Shown here: positions 1 to 58,100 of the stretch, piece by piece
Numbering within the stretch: the first letter of the stretch is position 1
How the letters are laid out: every line of letters starts with the position of its first letter
Origin: Mycteria americana
Taxonomy: Eukaryota; Chordata; Aves; Ciconiiformes; Ciconiidae
Assembly: GCF_035582795.1 (NCBI RefSeq)
Contig: NC_134365.1
Coordinates: 75,807,635 to 75,871,634 of the forward strand
Direction: 5' to 3'
DNA length: 64,000 nucleotides
Made by a program: the position numbers and the translations under genes
The notes under the pieces: model-generated
Told to the model about the DNA's origin: nothing
Database searches by the model: none
Seen by the model: only the letters and a program-made list of their open reading frames with translations

Positions 1-564
1 TTAAAAAAGTAGAAGTATCCTCTTATTACGAAAGCTGGAAAAACATGACACCCAAGAACCTGAAAAACACAGACTATATAAAGAACTTAAAAGTTTTATT
101 ATTACAACTTCAGTTCGTTGTTCTAAAATTATTTGCATGTTTTTTAGGCTTTTGAATGCTTAAGGGACAGTGATATGTCAGTGAGCCAGTGCCACTGTTT
201 ATCTGGCATCACTATTAGAGGTTTGCTTGTCATCCCTGGAGAGGTAAATGGTGTGGGCAGTTTGACTTCAGCATCTTGAATGAGGTTCACAGGACTGCAG
301 AGGACAGTGGTACCCAGCCAGTGATGATGGGGCCCACGCACCTGCAAACCCGTATAGTTTCCCTCTGGCAAGCTGCAGCTTGCGGTAGTTACTCATAACG
401 AGAGCGAGCAGGCACATGTCCCTCTGGCAGGGATCTCACTTTTGCTAAATAAAAGTTCACACGTACCGCCTAACACTACAAACAAACCCACCGACAGTTC
501 TGCCCGTGACATACCCCAGCGCCTCTGCCTGCCATCATGTGAGTTGCTCCAGCAGGCCAAGGGG

Positions 565-705
565 ACGGCGCGGCCTGACATGGCGGCCGTTAGGCGGCGC
601 CCCCTGGCGGCCGCGGGCAGGATGGCAGCAGAGGCGCCCGGCGCGAGGGTCGGCGGGGCGGGAAGCAGCCTCCAGCCGCTGCGGTGTGGTACTCGGTCCA
701 TAGGC
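565..705. promoter_or_regulatory. Short dense CpG cluster (island-like), possible promoter or insulator
   Basis: I count about 20 CpG dinucleotides in roughly 140 bases, while the surrounding DNA has very few. The stretch includes a GC box (GGGGCGGG at 655-662), a YY1-like ACATGGCGGCC near 578-588 and a CTCF-like core at 597-610. This composition is typical of a vertebrate CpG-island promoter or insulator. No transcript start or splice donor could be tied to it with confidence. It could be a non-coding first exon or alternative promoter for GYS2, a promoter for an unannotated transcript, or a CTCF boundary between LDHB and GYS2. Confidence 0.6.
597..610 (-). promoter_or_regulatory. CTCF-like binding motif
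   Basis: The + strand reads GCGCCCCCTGGCGG. This is the reverse complement of the CTCF core CCACCAGGGGGCGC with one difference. It sits in the centre of the CpG cluster. Occupancy cannot be judged from sequence alone. Confidence 0.5.
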
Positions 706-2699
706 CGCAATTAGTGAGGCAAATTATGGGCTAACCGCCCCTGCTGTCTCGTTTAAAATGACTGGTTTTGCAGAGTATTCGTTGACAGAGGGCTGACGAA
801 AGCCTCTGGGACTAGGACAGGCTTGTGGGCTGCGTTACCTTTTCCACTCACCACCTGAGATGGCCTTTGTGAGACTGGTAGCTTTCAGCCTTGCCCTCAG
901 GGTTTCCAGAGAAAAGTGTGAAAATGTGACTCAGGCAGATTTGATGGTTCAGAAATTAAGTGAGCCTTAAAATACTACTGTTTTTTCTTTTAAGTAACAC
1001 GATTTTTAACCTACAGGATGATGTGGTTTCCTACCTACTCCAGGCAGTAACAGCCACAGCTGCTCCACAACTAATGATTCTCGGCCGGGCTTTTTTCATA
1101 AACTGGCAAATAGGGCAACTGAAGCCATTGAGACAAAAAGACACCCAGCCACTAAAACCCTGAGCCCTTCCCTGGGCAGGCTGTAATGCCTTTCAGTTAA
1201 CCTAGAAGGGAAACCTCTTTCCCCCGACGCACAGCGCAGCTGAGCCCGCCGGCCAGCTCTGCTGGCTGGAAAGGCAAGGCAGCGTTCGCTCTCACCTTTC
1301 CCATCTCTCCCTGTTCCCAGCCGTGCTGTTCCATCCCCTCTTGCCAGGCTCTTTGCTGAGACAAAAAGCCTAGTTCCTAACTTGGCAAAAAAAGTTTTCT
1401 GCATCCTTAGGTTAGTTTGGTGAGCTGTATCCTCAGCAGTCTGACTGCCATGAGTGCAGAGAGGGCATGGGAAGTGTAAGTGGAAGAGCAAGGCTTTGGG
1501 GTTAGTTAGCCGTTAAGGTAGGCTTGGCTGTATTATGTTACGTCTAAGAGACTTTTATGTAGATGGGCTGCCCGTCTTCTGAACCAATTGCCTTGGACTT
1601 GTTTTGTCTTATGTGAGCTCAGAGCCTTTCCCTCTGTGCTACTACGTAGTCCATGCCTGCTGGTGCAATGTTATTCTCCACAGTGCCAGAGATGCCCTGG
1701 ATCTCACCTGGAGATTTGCTCAGTGCTGAACTGCGGATTTTGGGCAGGTTGTGCTCTAAGCTCAGAATCGGATTCAACTGACACAGCTGTCCCAGAAGCA
1801 CTGGCTTCTCAACCAGACATGTAAGCACATAAGTATCTTCCAAGCAGGCAGCTGCTCTGTGGAGCTTTGAGGATCTCAGGTTGCGAGTTAGGGACCGACA
1901 TCTCTGCAGATGTGTGTGCACTGCTTGCAGCATCCCAGCTCTGTGCTGGAGCAAGACAGGGGCATACTGTTCCCTGACTTACTACTCATTAGTTTCCCTG
2001 GGCAGAGGACATGGTCCCAGAGGCCAGAAAAGAGCTGTGGCATAGAAAAAGAGAAACCAGGCAGAAAATCAGGGACCAGGACTACAAGGAGGGCCACAGT
2101 GCATGCCAAAGTAGGGATAGAGCTTTTGTAGCTCTGTTTGTAAAAGCTCTCAGGGCTGCCGGGTTGCTCAAGAGCAGAATGAAGCCAACAGCTTGCACAG
2201 AGCCCTGGGAACACAGCTGGAGTTAATTGTGGAGGAAGGGTGTGAGGTAAACTAGTGCTTACAGACTGATGAACTGAACAAGAATATGTAACAACATTTA
2301 ACCTGGCAAGTAATCTAAGAGACATCATGTAGACCGAGTCTACTAACCCGGTTGGTAAGTGGCCAGCAGGTAGAGAAGGTCCATGGGTGTTAAATGGGAG
2401 GGTGTATCTCAAGGGGAGGACTCAGGGGCCGGACCGAAATCAGGTGGTGAACTCAAAGTGTCCTCCCTGCTGGAATTTGCTCAGGGCAGTGCTGAATTTA
2501 CAACCATTGAGTTGCAGTTGTCCCTGAGGTGTAGATACTCAATGCTGTGGCTGAGGAGCTCAAAACCGTTTTTTACCTCCCTCTAAGAGAAGAAAAAGAG
2601 CCCTAGCTCCAAAACAGTCAAGACCTTTCTCAGGTCAGTCTTAAATTCTTACCTCTACCAGCAGCTGCTGCTCAAGCCCTGAGGATTTCACTGAGCCAA

Positions 2700-2878
2700 T
2701 TTAATGCTGGTGGTCAGACAGTTTAAACCCATTAGCTCCCAGCTATCTGAATAATTTTCTCCTCGGAGCCCAGCACACTGGCAGACTGCTCTAACCAGAA
2801 CTGCAGAGAACTGCCACATTAACTGGACATTTGCTAACTGTTGTGGCTTGCGTGGTGAGCGTTTGAGGGCTGAAGAAA
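2700..2878 (+). promoter_or_regulatory. Presumed proximal promoter and 5' UTR of GYS2
   Basis: The region directly upstream of the first coding exon should contain the liver promoter and the 5' untranslated region. There is no canonical TATA box; the nearest AT-rich candidate is TTTAAA at 2722-2727, about 150 bases before the start codon. An in-frame TGA at 2864-2866, four codons upstream of the ATG, supports the chosen start. The transcription start cannot be placed from sequence. Confidence 0.35.
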
Positions 2879-50669
<47,791 letters not shown>

Positions 50670-51370
50670 ATTCGTTGCTCTCACCCTGGCAGGGTCTCTC
50701 CATCCATTCAACAGTTTCTCCTGTAGGCTTGGCAAGCTTTGTGTTAAGGGCAGTGTGATACAATTAGGGGAATCTTAAATGTTACTTGAGCTACACTGTT
50801 GGAAAGCCTGATATTATTTCACCTTGAAAGTAGTTTAAATGACAATTCTTCTGTGCCCCTTTGAGGTAGAAGAGATTTCTCAAGCTTAATCAACCTAGAG
50901 AATGCGACAGTCCCCTCAGGAGCTTATACAAACTGCAGATCATACCTTTGTCTACATAATCATCTATATTAATCATAGTCAATGCTGATAGCTCCATTAT
51001 GGGTGTTCCAAATGTGTTCCTGCTTCATTTATGTTCCCCCTTTTCCCCTCCTAAACTAACATGAACTTTAAGACAGAGCTCACAAACTTTAGAGAAAAAA
51101 ATGTTACACTGGGGAAACCTTGGCAAGGTTAAAAAAGATACACTGAAAAGAAAATGGTCTTTCTCTTTCCTTATGCTGTTTATTGTAAGCTTGCGTCATT
51201 TAAAACATTTTTTTACAGCACACAGAAGTGTCTTGATCCAGTGGTAAAACATACTTCCTGTGGAACAATATAAAGTCTTATGCAGTGGGCATTTGAATTT
51301 TAGAGACAAATGAAGTCATCTTTCTGAAGTCATTTAGACCCACAATAAAGAGCAGACCGTTTATTTTCTG
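50670..51370 (+). other. GYS2 3' UTR (approximate)
   Basis: The untranslated tail runs from the stop codon to a cleavage site expected 10-30 bases after AATAAA at 51344. The cleavage point itself is inferred. Confidence 0.7.
51344..51349 (+). terminator. GYS2 polyadenylation signal AATAAA
   Basis: This is the first canonical AATAAA after the stop, about 675 bases downstream. A T/GT-rich stretch (CTGGTATGTCTCTTTATTG) follows within 50 bases, as a downstream element should. Confidence 0.75.
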
Positions 51371-52520
51371 ATTCCTCTGGTATGTCTCTTTATTGTTTTC
51401 ATCTTGTCTTAGATTCTAAGTTTGTTAACAAACTAGTTTGGGAGGAAATTAATGTGACTTGGCTACAGAGAATGACAAAATTTCCTTAAGTAAAACCTTC
51501 CCCTGCAGACAAACCTACACGCCATAGAGCAATGTGACAACGTTCAAAGATGAGTAACTGTAGTTCTTCCAATTGCCCCATTAGCCCATGGTCTATTTCA
51601 CTTCTTCTAGAAGTGACCTAATCATAACAAATAATGCTAAAAGAATTCCAAGAACACATCTGCCCCACAGACATAATTTCGAAAAGCACCTGAAACTCCA
51701 AAGGGCTTGGGGAATAACTGAACCTCACAATGAGAAATAGACATTTCATTTGAAAGCCTTACAGAAAACTTTCAAAAGTATTCCAATTCCTAGAGATGCA
51801 GAGAGGGCCTGACCATGCTCTTCAAAAGTAGATCTTGACATGAAGACATTAGGAAGGAGTTTTATTTCAGAAGTTTGTGCATCACAAATCTCTCATGCTG
51901 TGCAAGAAAAGACATTTCCAGGAATTGATTCAGCCTGTTCTTCAGCAGGTAGGATGATGTAACCTTTGGAGGTATTTACCTTCACTGTCAATCCCAGGGG
52001 GAGCCTAGATGTCCAACTTTGAGTAGACACCTACCTTTCAAACACTTAACCAACATTTGATGATGTGGTTCTTACTATAGGCCATATAGAAAAAAAATTA
52101 TTAGGTGCCTATTTGTATTTTTGGCCACCTAAAATCAGTTTTAAACTTGGACTTTCATTCTTAAGCTGATTTGGGTACCTGAAAGAATAACTATTCTCAG
52201 AAGACAGGTTCAGGCTTTTGAGGCAAAAACTTAACTGGATTTAAAAGGAGTCACTATTTTTTAGCCATTTTAAAAGTAATTAAGACAATGTGTAGTTATT
52301 TTTCATATGAAAGTAGTGAAAGCAAAGATACTGCAAATATTTTGCTTCATACAGTTTACTAAGAGGAGAACAACTACATTTTGTGAGTTCAGAAACGTAT
52401 ATTCTTCCCCAAAGGCTTTTAATCAAAGTTCCCTTGCAGAGTCAAAGAATGCAATGGCTGAGAGTCCCAACAAAAGAACATTTAAAGGGCATATTGATTG
52501 AAAGTTAATGTTCTCTTATT

Positions 52521-52536
52521 AAAAAAAAAAAAAAAA
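52521..52536. repeat. Poly-A run
   Basis: Sixteen consecutive A are followed by GAAA. Confidence 0.85.
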
Positions 52537-54340
52537 GAAATCTGACATTATTGCTTGTATTTCAATGCACTGTTGTACTGAGCATTTCACCCCAAATTCC
52601 CTATCATCAAAATTGCATTAGCCTCATCTGAGAGTGATCCAGCACTTCCTTTGTTTCCTAAAAATGTTCTAGTAGCCACAGGCTGGTGAACATCTGTTTA
52701 TCGTTATTTCATTGCAGTGCTGAAAGATGCGAACGCTACACACATATTGTAAATATTGAAATATTGCTAAATGATGGAGGCACAGCACAGCCAACATCGA
52801 AAGTGGAAAGGTTTTGCTAGGGTTGCATTAAGACAGCGACACTTGTTCTTTCTGGACAAGTCCCAGAGGAGAAAAATAAGCAACATGTATGATCCAGGTT
52901 TCAGGTTCTCTTAGATGTGCTTATGGTGTTTGAGTTCCCTGGGAAGAGCAGAGAGCTGGCATGACATCTGGCACAAATCCAGCTGTGTTTGTTTCAGCAC
53001 GCTCACACGCTTCGAGCACCTGCCCGGTGACACAACTTTTGAGAGATGACTACTGTGAATACTATGCCCGTTCTTCTCAGAAATGGTCCCGCAGTGGCCA
53101 AAGTGACCTCTGCCTCATGCCTCTAGGCTTATTTTAGTTCTGCCTTGAACGCCAGGACTACCGTCGGTAGCAAGGCGATTTAACTACAGCAAAACGTTTC
53201 TGCCTTTTGAATTTGCAGTTAGAGGGAATGGCTTTTCATTCAGGCAAGGCGACAGATTGCCTAACTTAAACGGTACACATTTCTAACAGTTACTGACATC
53301 TGACAAACTTGGTAGCAGCTATCTGTTACGTAAGCGATTATCTGCCAGATTGAAAATATTAGGGTTTCACAAACAGGCAGAATGTTTATTCTCTTTCATG
53401 ATATTTGTAAAGAATTGTTTAAGCTAGTGAGCTTAGATCAGGAATACTTGCGAAACCCAGTCAACTGGGAATGTGGTTAGTACAGTTTTTGTATCTCTGG
53501 GACATTTAGAGGCATATGAATTTCATGATACTAATAAACCAAAGGAGGTATAAGCCTTCTACTTTTTGTCTGAGCATCGACTGATCTAACTGTAAAACAT
53601 GCTGAAAAATAACTTAGATGTACCTGGGATATTCAGAGTATGCCTGAAACAAAGAGCAATTAAATTAATGAAAAGATTCTGGTGGATACCACTGGCCTTT
53701 AGATGAAGTTCATCATGAATGCATTCTGTCATACAACGTATACTGCTATTGAAAGATATATTAGTGCTTAAAAATTAACAGACAAGGACATTTTGATTTC
53801 TCCAGCTATGTTCCTCCATGAAACGATATAGATTATAAACAATTACTGAAAGTGCCTATAGTCCCATGATAGAAATTAATTCCTCTGTTCCTTCAGCTGC
53901 ATTTCTTTGTGTCGAGGAGAAGCAACATTACAGTCAGTGTGAGTTAACAACATTAATTAGCAGTGTCGTGAGAAAGATCAGAGGAAAGTAGCATTAAAAG
54001 ATGAAGAGCACAACTAGGGTTAAAGGTTAAAAAAATAAAGCATAGTTGCTTGGACACAGAATCATGTGGCTACTTTTTAATTACATGAGAACTACAGAGG
54101 GCTTTCCAGTAAGACCACAAAACTACATAAATAATGTTAAATATATCCTTATCAGCACGGAACGATAACTAACCGATTTATGTATAATTCCAGTTTTGCA
54201 ACTCAAAAACCAGGCCAACAAAAAAGTACGATAACGATGGAATTAATATTCTGGGTGCCCGTTGTCATGCGCGACACCGGATTTGTACCTGGCACACCAC
54301 CGCTAGCTCCAGCAGTACTGCACCTCCTCACAGCAGTGGT

Positions 54341-54386
54341 GACTGTATGCCATAGTCATTAACGACTGTATGCCATAGTCACTAAC
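54341..54386. repeat. 23-bp tandem duplication
   Basis: GACTGTATGCCATAGTCATT plus AAC is repeated immediately with a single T/C difference. Two GTAAGACCT copies follow at about 54395-54412. Confidence 0.85.
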
Positions 54387-54609
54387 GAGGCCCCGTAAGA
54401 CCTGTAAGACCTATCCCCATACTCTCGTTATGCGGTGGGACTTGCTCAGGAGGATTGTTCAGAGCAGACGTTTCCCCACGCGTGTAACTGGGGCAGCACT
54501 GAGGTCTAAGTAAGTGCTGTTGCCTCTTCTCTGTGGTGACAGATACCTGCAAAAAACCCCACCTGCTTTGCAGTCACAGATAGCTGGGTTGCTTTAATAT
54601 CTCACTGAC

Positions 54610-54615
54610 TTTATT
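54610..54615 (-). terminator. Candidate SPX polyadenylation signal
   Basis: TTTATT on the + strand is AATAAA on the - strand, about 430 bases after the SPX stop codon. TTTAAT variants nearby (about 54592 and 54768) are alternatives. Confidence 0.5.
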
Positions 54616-54993
54616 GACCGTCAGCAACTTACAGGGCCAGCAGTGAAGTGGTGAAGGAATCTGCCTTTGTCAGAATTAAAAAGGCTTCACTATCCAGCTG
54701 GGTGGTAAAAGGTTTCCCAAAGACTATTGAAAAATTGTTTTTGATGAAGTAGTTGTCCAAAAAGACAGTTTTAATCATCTTTTCAGGTAAGGTGGTACAG
54801 TGTATCTTAAATTTTGGGTGGGACATACAAAATGGCCTAAATGGCAGGAACTTTACAAATAATTTCCTTATCTGCACTAGTAACTTTTAATCAGTTTGCA
54901 TTCAAAACGTTGCAATGAATATATACATCGCCCTTTGGGAACTTAAGTGAGGAGGGATTAAATACTCTGTTTACACAAACGATGATTTCAGGG

Positions 54994-55026
54994 TATATGC
55001 AATACAAATATATATGCAATACAAAT
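54994..55026. repeat. 16-bp direct repeat in the SPX 3' UTR
   Basis: TATATGCAATACAAAT occurs at 54994-55009 and again at 55011-55026, just after the SPX stop codon. Confidence 0.8.
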
Positions 55027-55047
55027 GTTAAAGAAATTTGAAATATT

Positions 55048-55106
55048 TCACCAATTTGATAGATTATCTGTCAAGTAGCCAGGGTGATCACTGTTTTCTT
55101 CTTCAA
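55048..55106 (-). CDS. SPX: SPX coding exon 6 (residues 99-117 and stop)
   Basis: The acceptor TCTTACAG is followed by codons for VEEENSDHPGYLTDNLSNW and TGA (55048-55050). The acidic start and the C-terminal NW match the human precursor end, although the middle is diverged. Confidence 0.9.
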
Positions 55107-58100
55107 CTGTAAGACAAGACACAATGGGGAAAAATAAGCTGTAGATAAAGGAAAGCTCAGTCAGCCAAAGTTTTCACGCGATAGATGTGCCTCCGGCACA
55201 GGCCTAGTGTAATGTGACTGCTTAGCTAAGAGATGCAGGCATCTGTAGAAATAATCGTATCTTCTCTCATTTTAAATGTAGGAATGTTTCTGTTTGCTGA
55301 AGAGCAAAGATACAAACCATGTCCAGAGGGATATCTTAGTACAAGGCACACATTTTTCATGCAGAAGTAAGTAATGTATTTGTTCTTTATTTGCACGTTT
55401 CTCAGTCCAGAGGATTCTAAAATCACCTGAAAGTGATCTTCTGGAAGTGCAGGGCTTACCCAGATTTGACTGTGTTGTTATTGCCTACTACAATGATGGC
55501 AATGTTATTCCACATAGTATTTTTCAAACAAGCTGCCAGTTCTGCTTAGCTCTCAGATATGTCACCTTTTATCTTAGGGGGCTGCTGCTGTCCACTGTCT
55601 CCTCAGGAATAGCAACAGCAGGCAGGAAAAGACCACAACAATTTATGAATTGTGCACTTCAGAGGGTTGTCTCTTTTTGTTAGCACACAAATGACACTTT
55701 CACCGATTTTTCTTTAGAACTTCTCATATATTTTGTCCAAAGCACTGTGCTCATTTTTAATTCTGCCTTTCTCTCAGTCACAATGCCACTGAATTTTTTT
55801 GGTTAGCAGAGTTCTGCCAGGGCAGGGGAGAGAGAGCTGAGCACAGAGCCCCAGCGCTACGTGACGTACGGTGGGAGATTTTAGGAAGTGGAGAAGACAG
55901 GAGTGGTTCCAGCATACCTACACATACACCAGGTAAATTCTGCCAGGAGTTTCTCACACCCTCTTTTCATTTCAGGAAAGCTGCATACTTCAGAATACTA
56001 AGGAGACGTGATATCGCAGCGATGGCAAGGCAGTTATTTATTATACACTCTTGATGACGTCAAAGCCGATCAGGCAGTAACAGGCCCGTCTTACCACTCA
56101 TCCATGTGGAAGGTACAAAACTACCTCATATTTTACTAGGGTTTTACTTCACATTTCCTAATTCAAGTAAAGCGCTTTTTCTTCCTGTCATGATGACGGA
56201 AATTAAGAGGCTGAATAAAGAACTCGCAACAAGGACAGTAAGAGACAAAGGCAGCTTCTAGCCACCTTCTGTTCCTGAACCAAAGAGGGGAAGAGCATAA
56301 CTTAGACAAACTCCTGGGCTTGTATATGCTACAACAGCCTCCCCGGCACGCAGGGGCCAGAGCACAGCACAGACTCCCCACAGCACTATAAGGTGTACCC
56401 TTCTTTTACAACCTCCCTGTCCCCAGCTCCATTTCCAAAAAATAGTCTATGTACGTGAAGAGGTGAAAGGTAGAAAGACATGGATAGCATAGATTTAGGA
56501 TCTCAGCCTGGTGAGCTGTATGTGTGCATCAGACGATGAGGGGTTCAGGATAAATGGCTTTGCAGGAAAGCTGGTCTAGGGAGGAAAGGTGAACTATAGC
56601 AAGGTGAGGGACCTGGGGAACGTAGGATAGGGGTCCTCATCTAATGGGGTGCAATATGCATGAAGGAGATGAGGAAACACAAGTTATTTAAGCCTGACTC
56701 AGTAGCTGGGTTTTGCTGGGTGGTGTGGACGGGAGACGTGGGTTCTGAAGTTCTGAAGTGAGAAGTGGAAGCACGTAGCAGGGGGTGAGGAGACAGAGCT
56801 GGGAGGGTTAGACAGTATCTTGGGGAGGCTAGGAACACATGAATGAATTATGGGATTTTTCAGGATATTTCAGGGCTCTGCCTCTAAACGTCATTGGGAC
56901 CCCTTGTCAGCTGTGCCAGCGACAGAGCTCTCGGGAGCAATATGTGCATCCCACAGCTCCTCTGCTGGCACTTTTCAGGATTCTTTTAAGCCTTTCCACC
57001 AGGACATAAGAGCCAATGCAGGAATGAAAATTTCACAAGCAAACAATATTCTGCAGAAAAAGAAGCCCCGGTAGAGTTTTGTTTTGGAAAATTCAATTCA
57101 AAATAGCCATTCCCTTGAATCTAAACCAATAAAAATCTGAAAAGCAAATTAAAAGCAGAATATACAAAAGTTTACCTACTATCATTTATCTGATTCATGT
57201 TCTAATCTGTGTAAATGTACACTCTAATACAATGCACTCTGTGGAATAATATCTCATTTCCAACCAGGCCTTTTAGATCAATTTACTAAATTGTTAGTAA
57301 ATGAAATACTGATAAACCCCTTTTAAAAAAGTCAGGGTAAGACAAAACATGCATTTACCTTCTTCTTGTGCTTTCCGTAAGGAACTAAGGAACAGTGCTG
57401 CAGCTTCAGAAAGAGATAAAGGATTTGTGTTTCGGCTGCGTGTTTCTAGAATTATAAAATCAGAGATGCATGGTTTGTTAGTGTTTACTGGCATTTATTT
57501 ATTTTGTTCTTTGCTTTTTTATCTCTATAACTAGAGACCCAAAGAGAAAAAAATACTGTTTGTCTCCTTCACTCTATAACATTCTCTGCTCAAAACCAGC
57601 CTGACAAATATCTAACACAGAAGAGACTAGTAATCTTTTTAAAAAGGAGGCTGTTTTTAAAGTCCCTTACAGGGTAAAAAGAACATTTTCTTTTTTCATA
57701 TGTTCCTTAATTTGCTACAACATTGTTTCCTCCAGAAACATTGTCTAGCATGGATTAATGTTGTCTACTTTTGTCATTTGTCAGTTCAGCACAATTAATA
57801 ACAATTTGATTTTTTCCAGTGGAAAAAGAAAGTCAAAGGTACTGATGATAATCCCACTTAACCGCCAGGTCAGTCTGGAACAACGCTAACGTAAATGAAG
57901 CCACACAGGTACACAAGAGAGGAAAGTCAGACAGTCTTTATCATGTGCTTTTCGGAATGAAGGAACTAACACAAGGGAGTTTAATTGCTTCTTTGAATAT
58001 AATTCCAGGAAAACAAGTCCCCTCCAGTTTCTACAGATTTCTCCCATAATCTGAGGAAAGACTGATGTGTTACATACACCTGGGCACATGTACTTACCAA

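Larger units (their letters stand above)
1..2878. other. 5' flank of GYS2, no recognised gene
   Basis: This stretch lies upstream of the GYS2 start codon. From remembered human gene order the preceding gene should be LDHB in the same orientation, but no LDHB exon was recognised here, so its 3' end probably lies beyond the left edge. The only marked structure is the CpG cluster near 565-705. A small - strand open frame at 144-371 (75 codons) and two GC-driven frames across the CpG cluster resemble no family I know. The rest is ordinary unique sequence with no repeat that I can name. Confidence 0.6.
51370..54600. other. Intergenic gap between convergent GYS2 and SPX
   Basis: This 3.2 kb gap holds no recognised gene. 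It contains an A16 run (52521-52536) and a 23-base tandem duplication (54341-54386). Confidence 0.75.

Noticed and set aside
144-371. 75-codon - strand frame near the left edge
   Set aside because: No recognisable motif, no supporting splice structure and ordinary composition.
442-714. 90-codon + frame and overlapping - frame across the CpG cluster
   Set aside because: High GC removes stop codons by chance. The Ala/Arg/Gly-rich products resemble no family and there is no clear donor.
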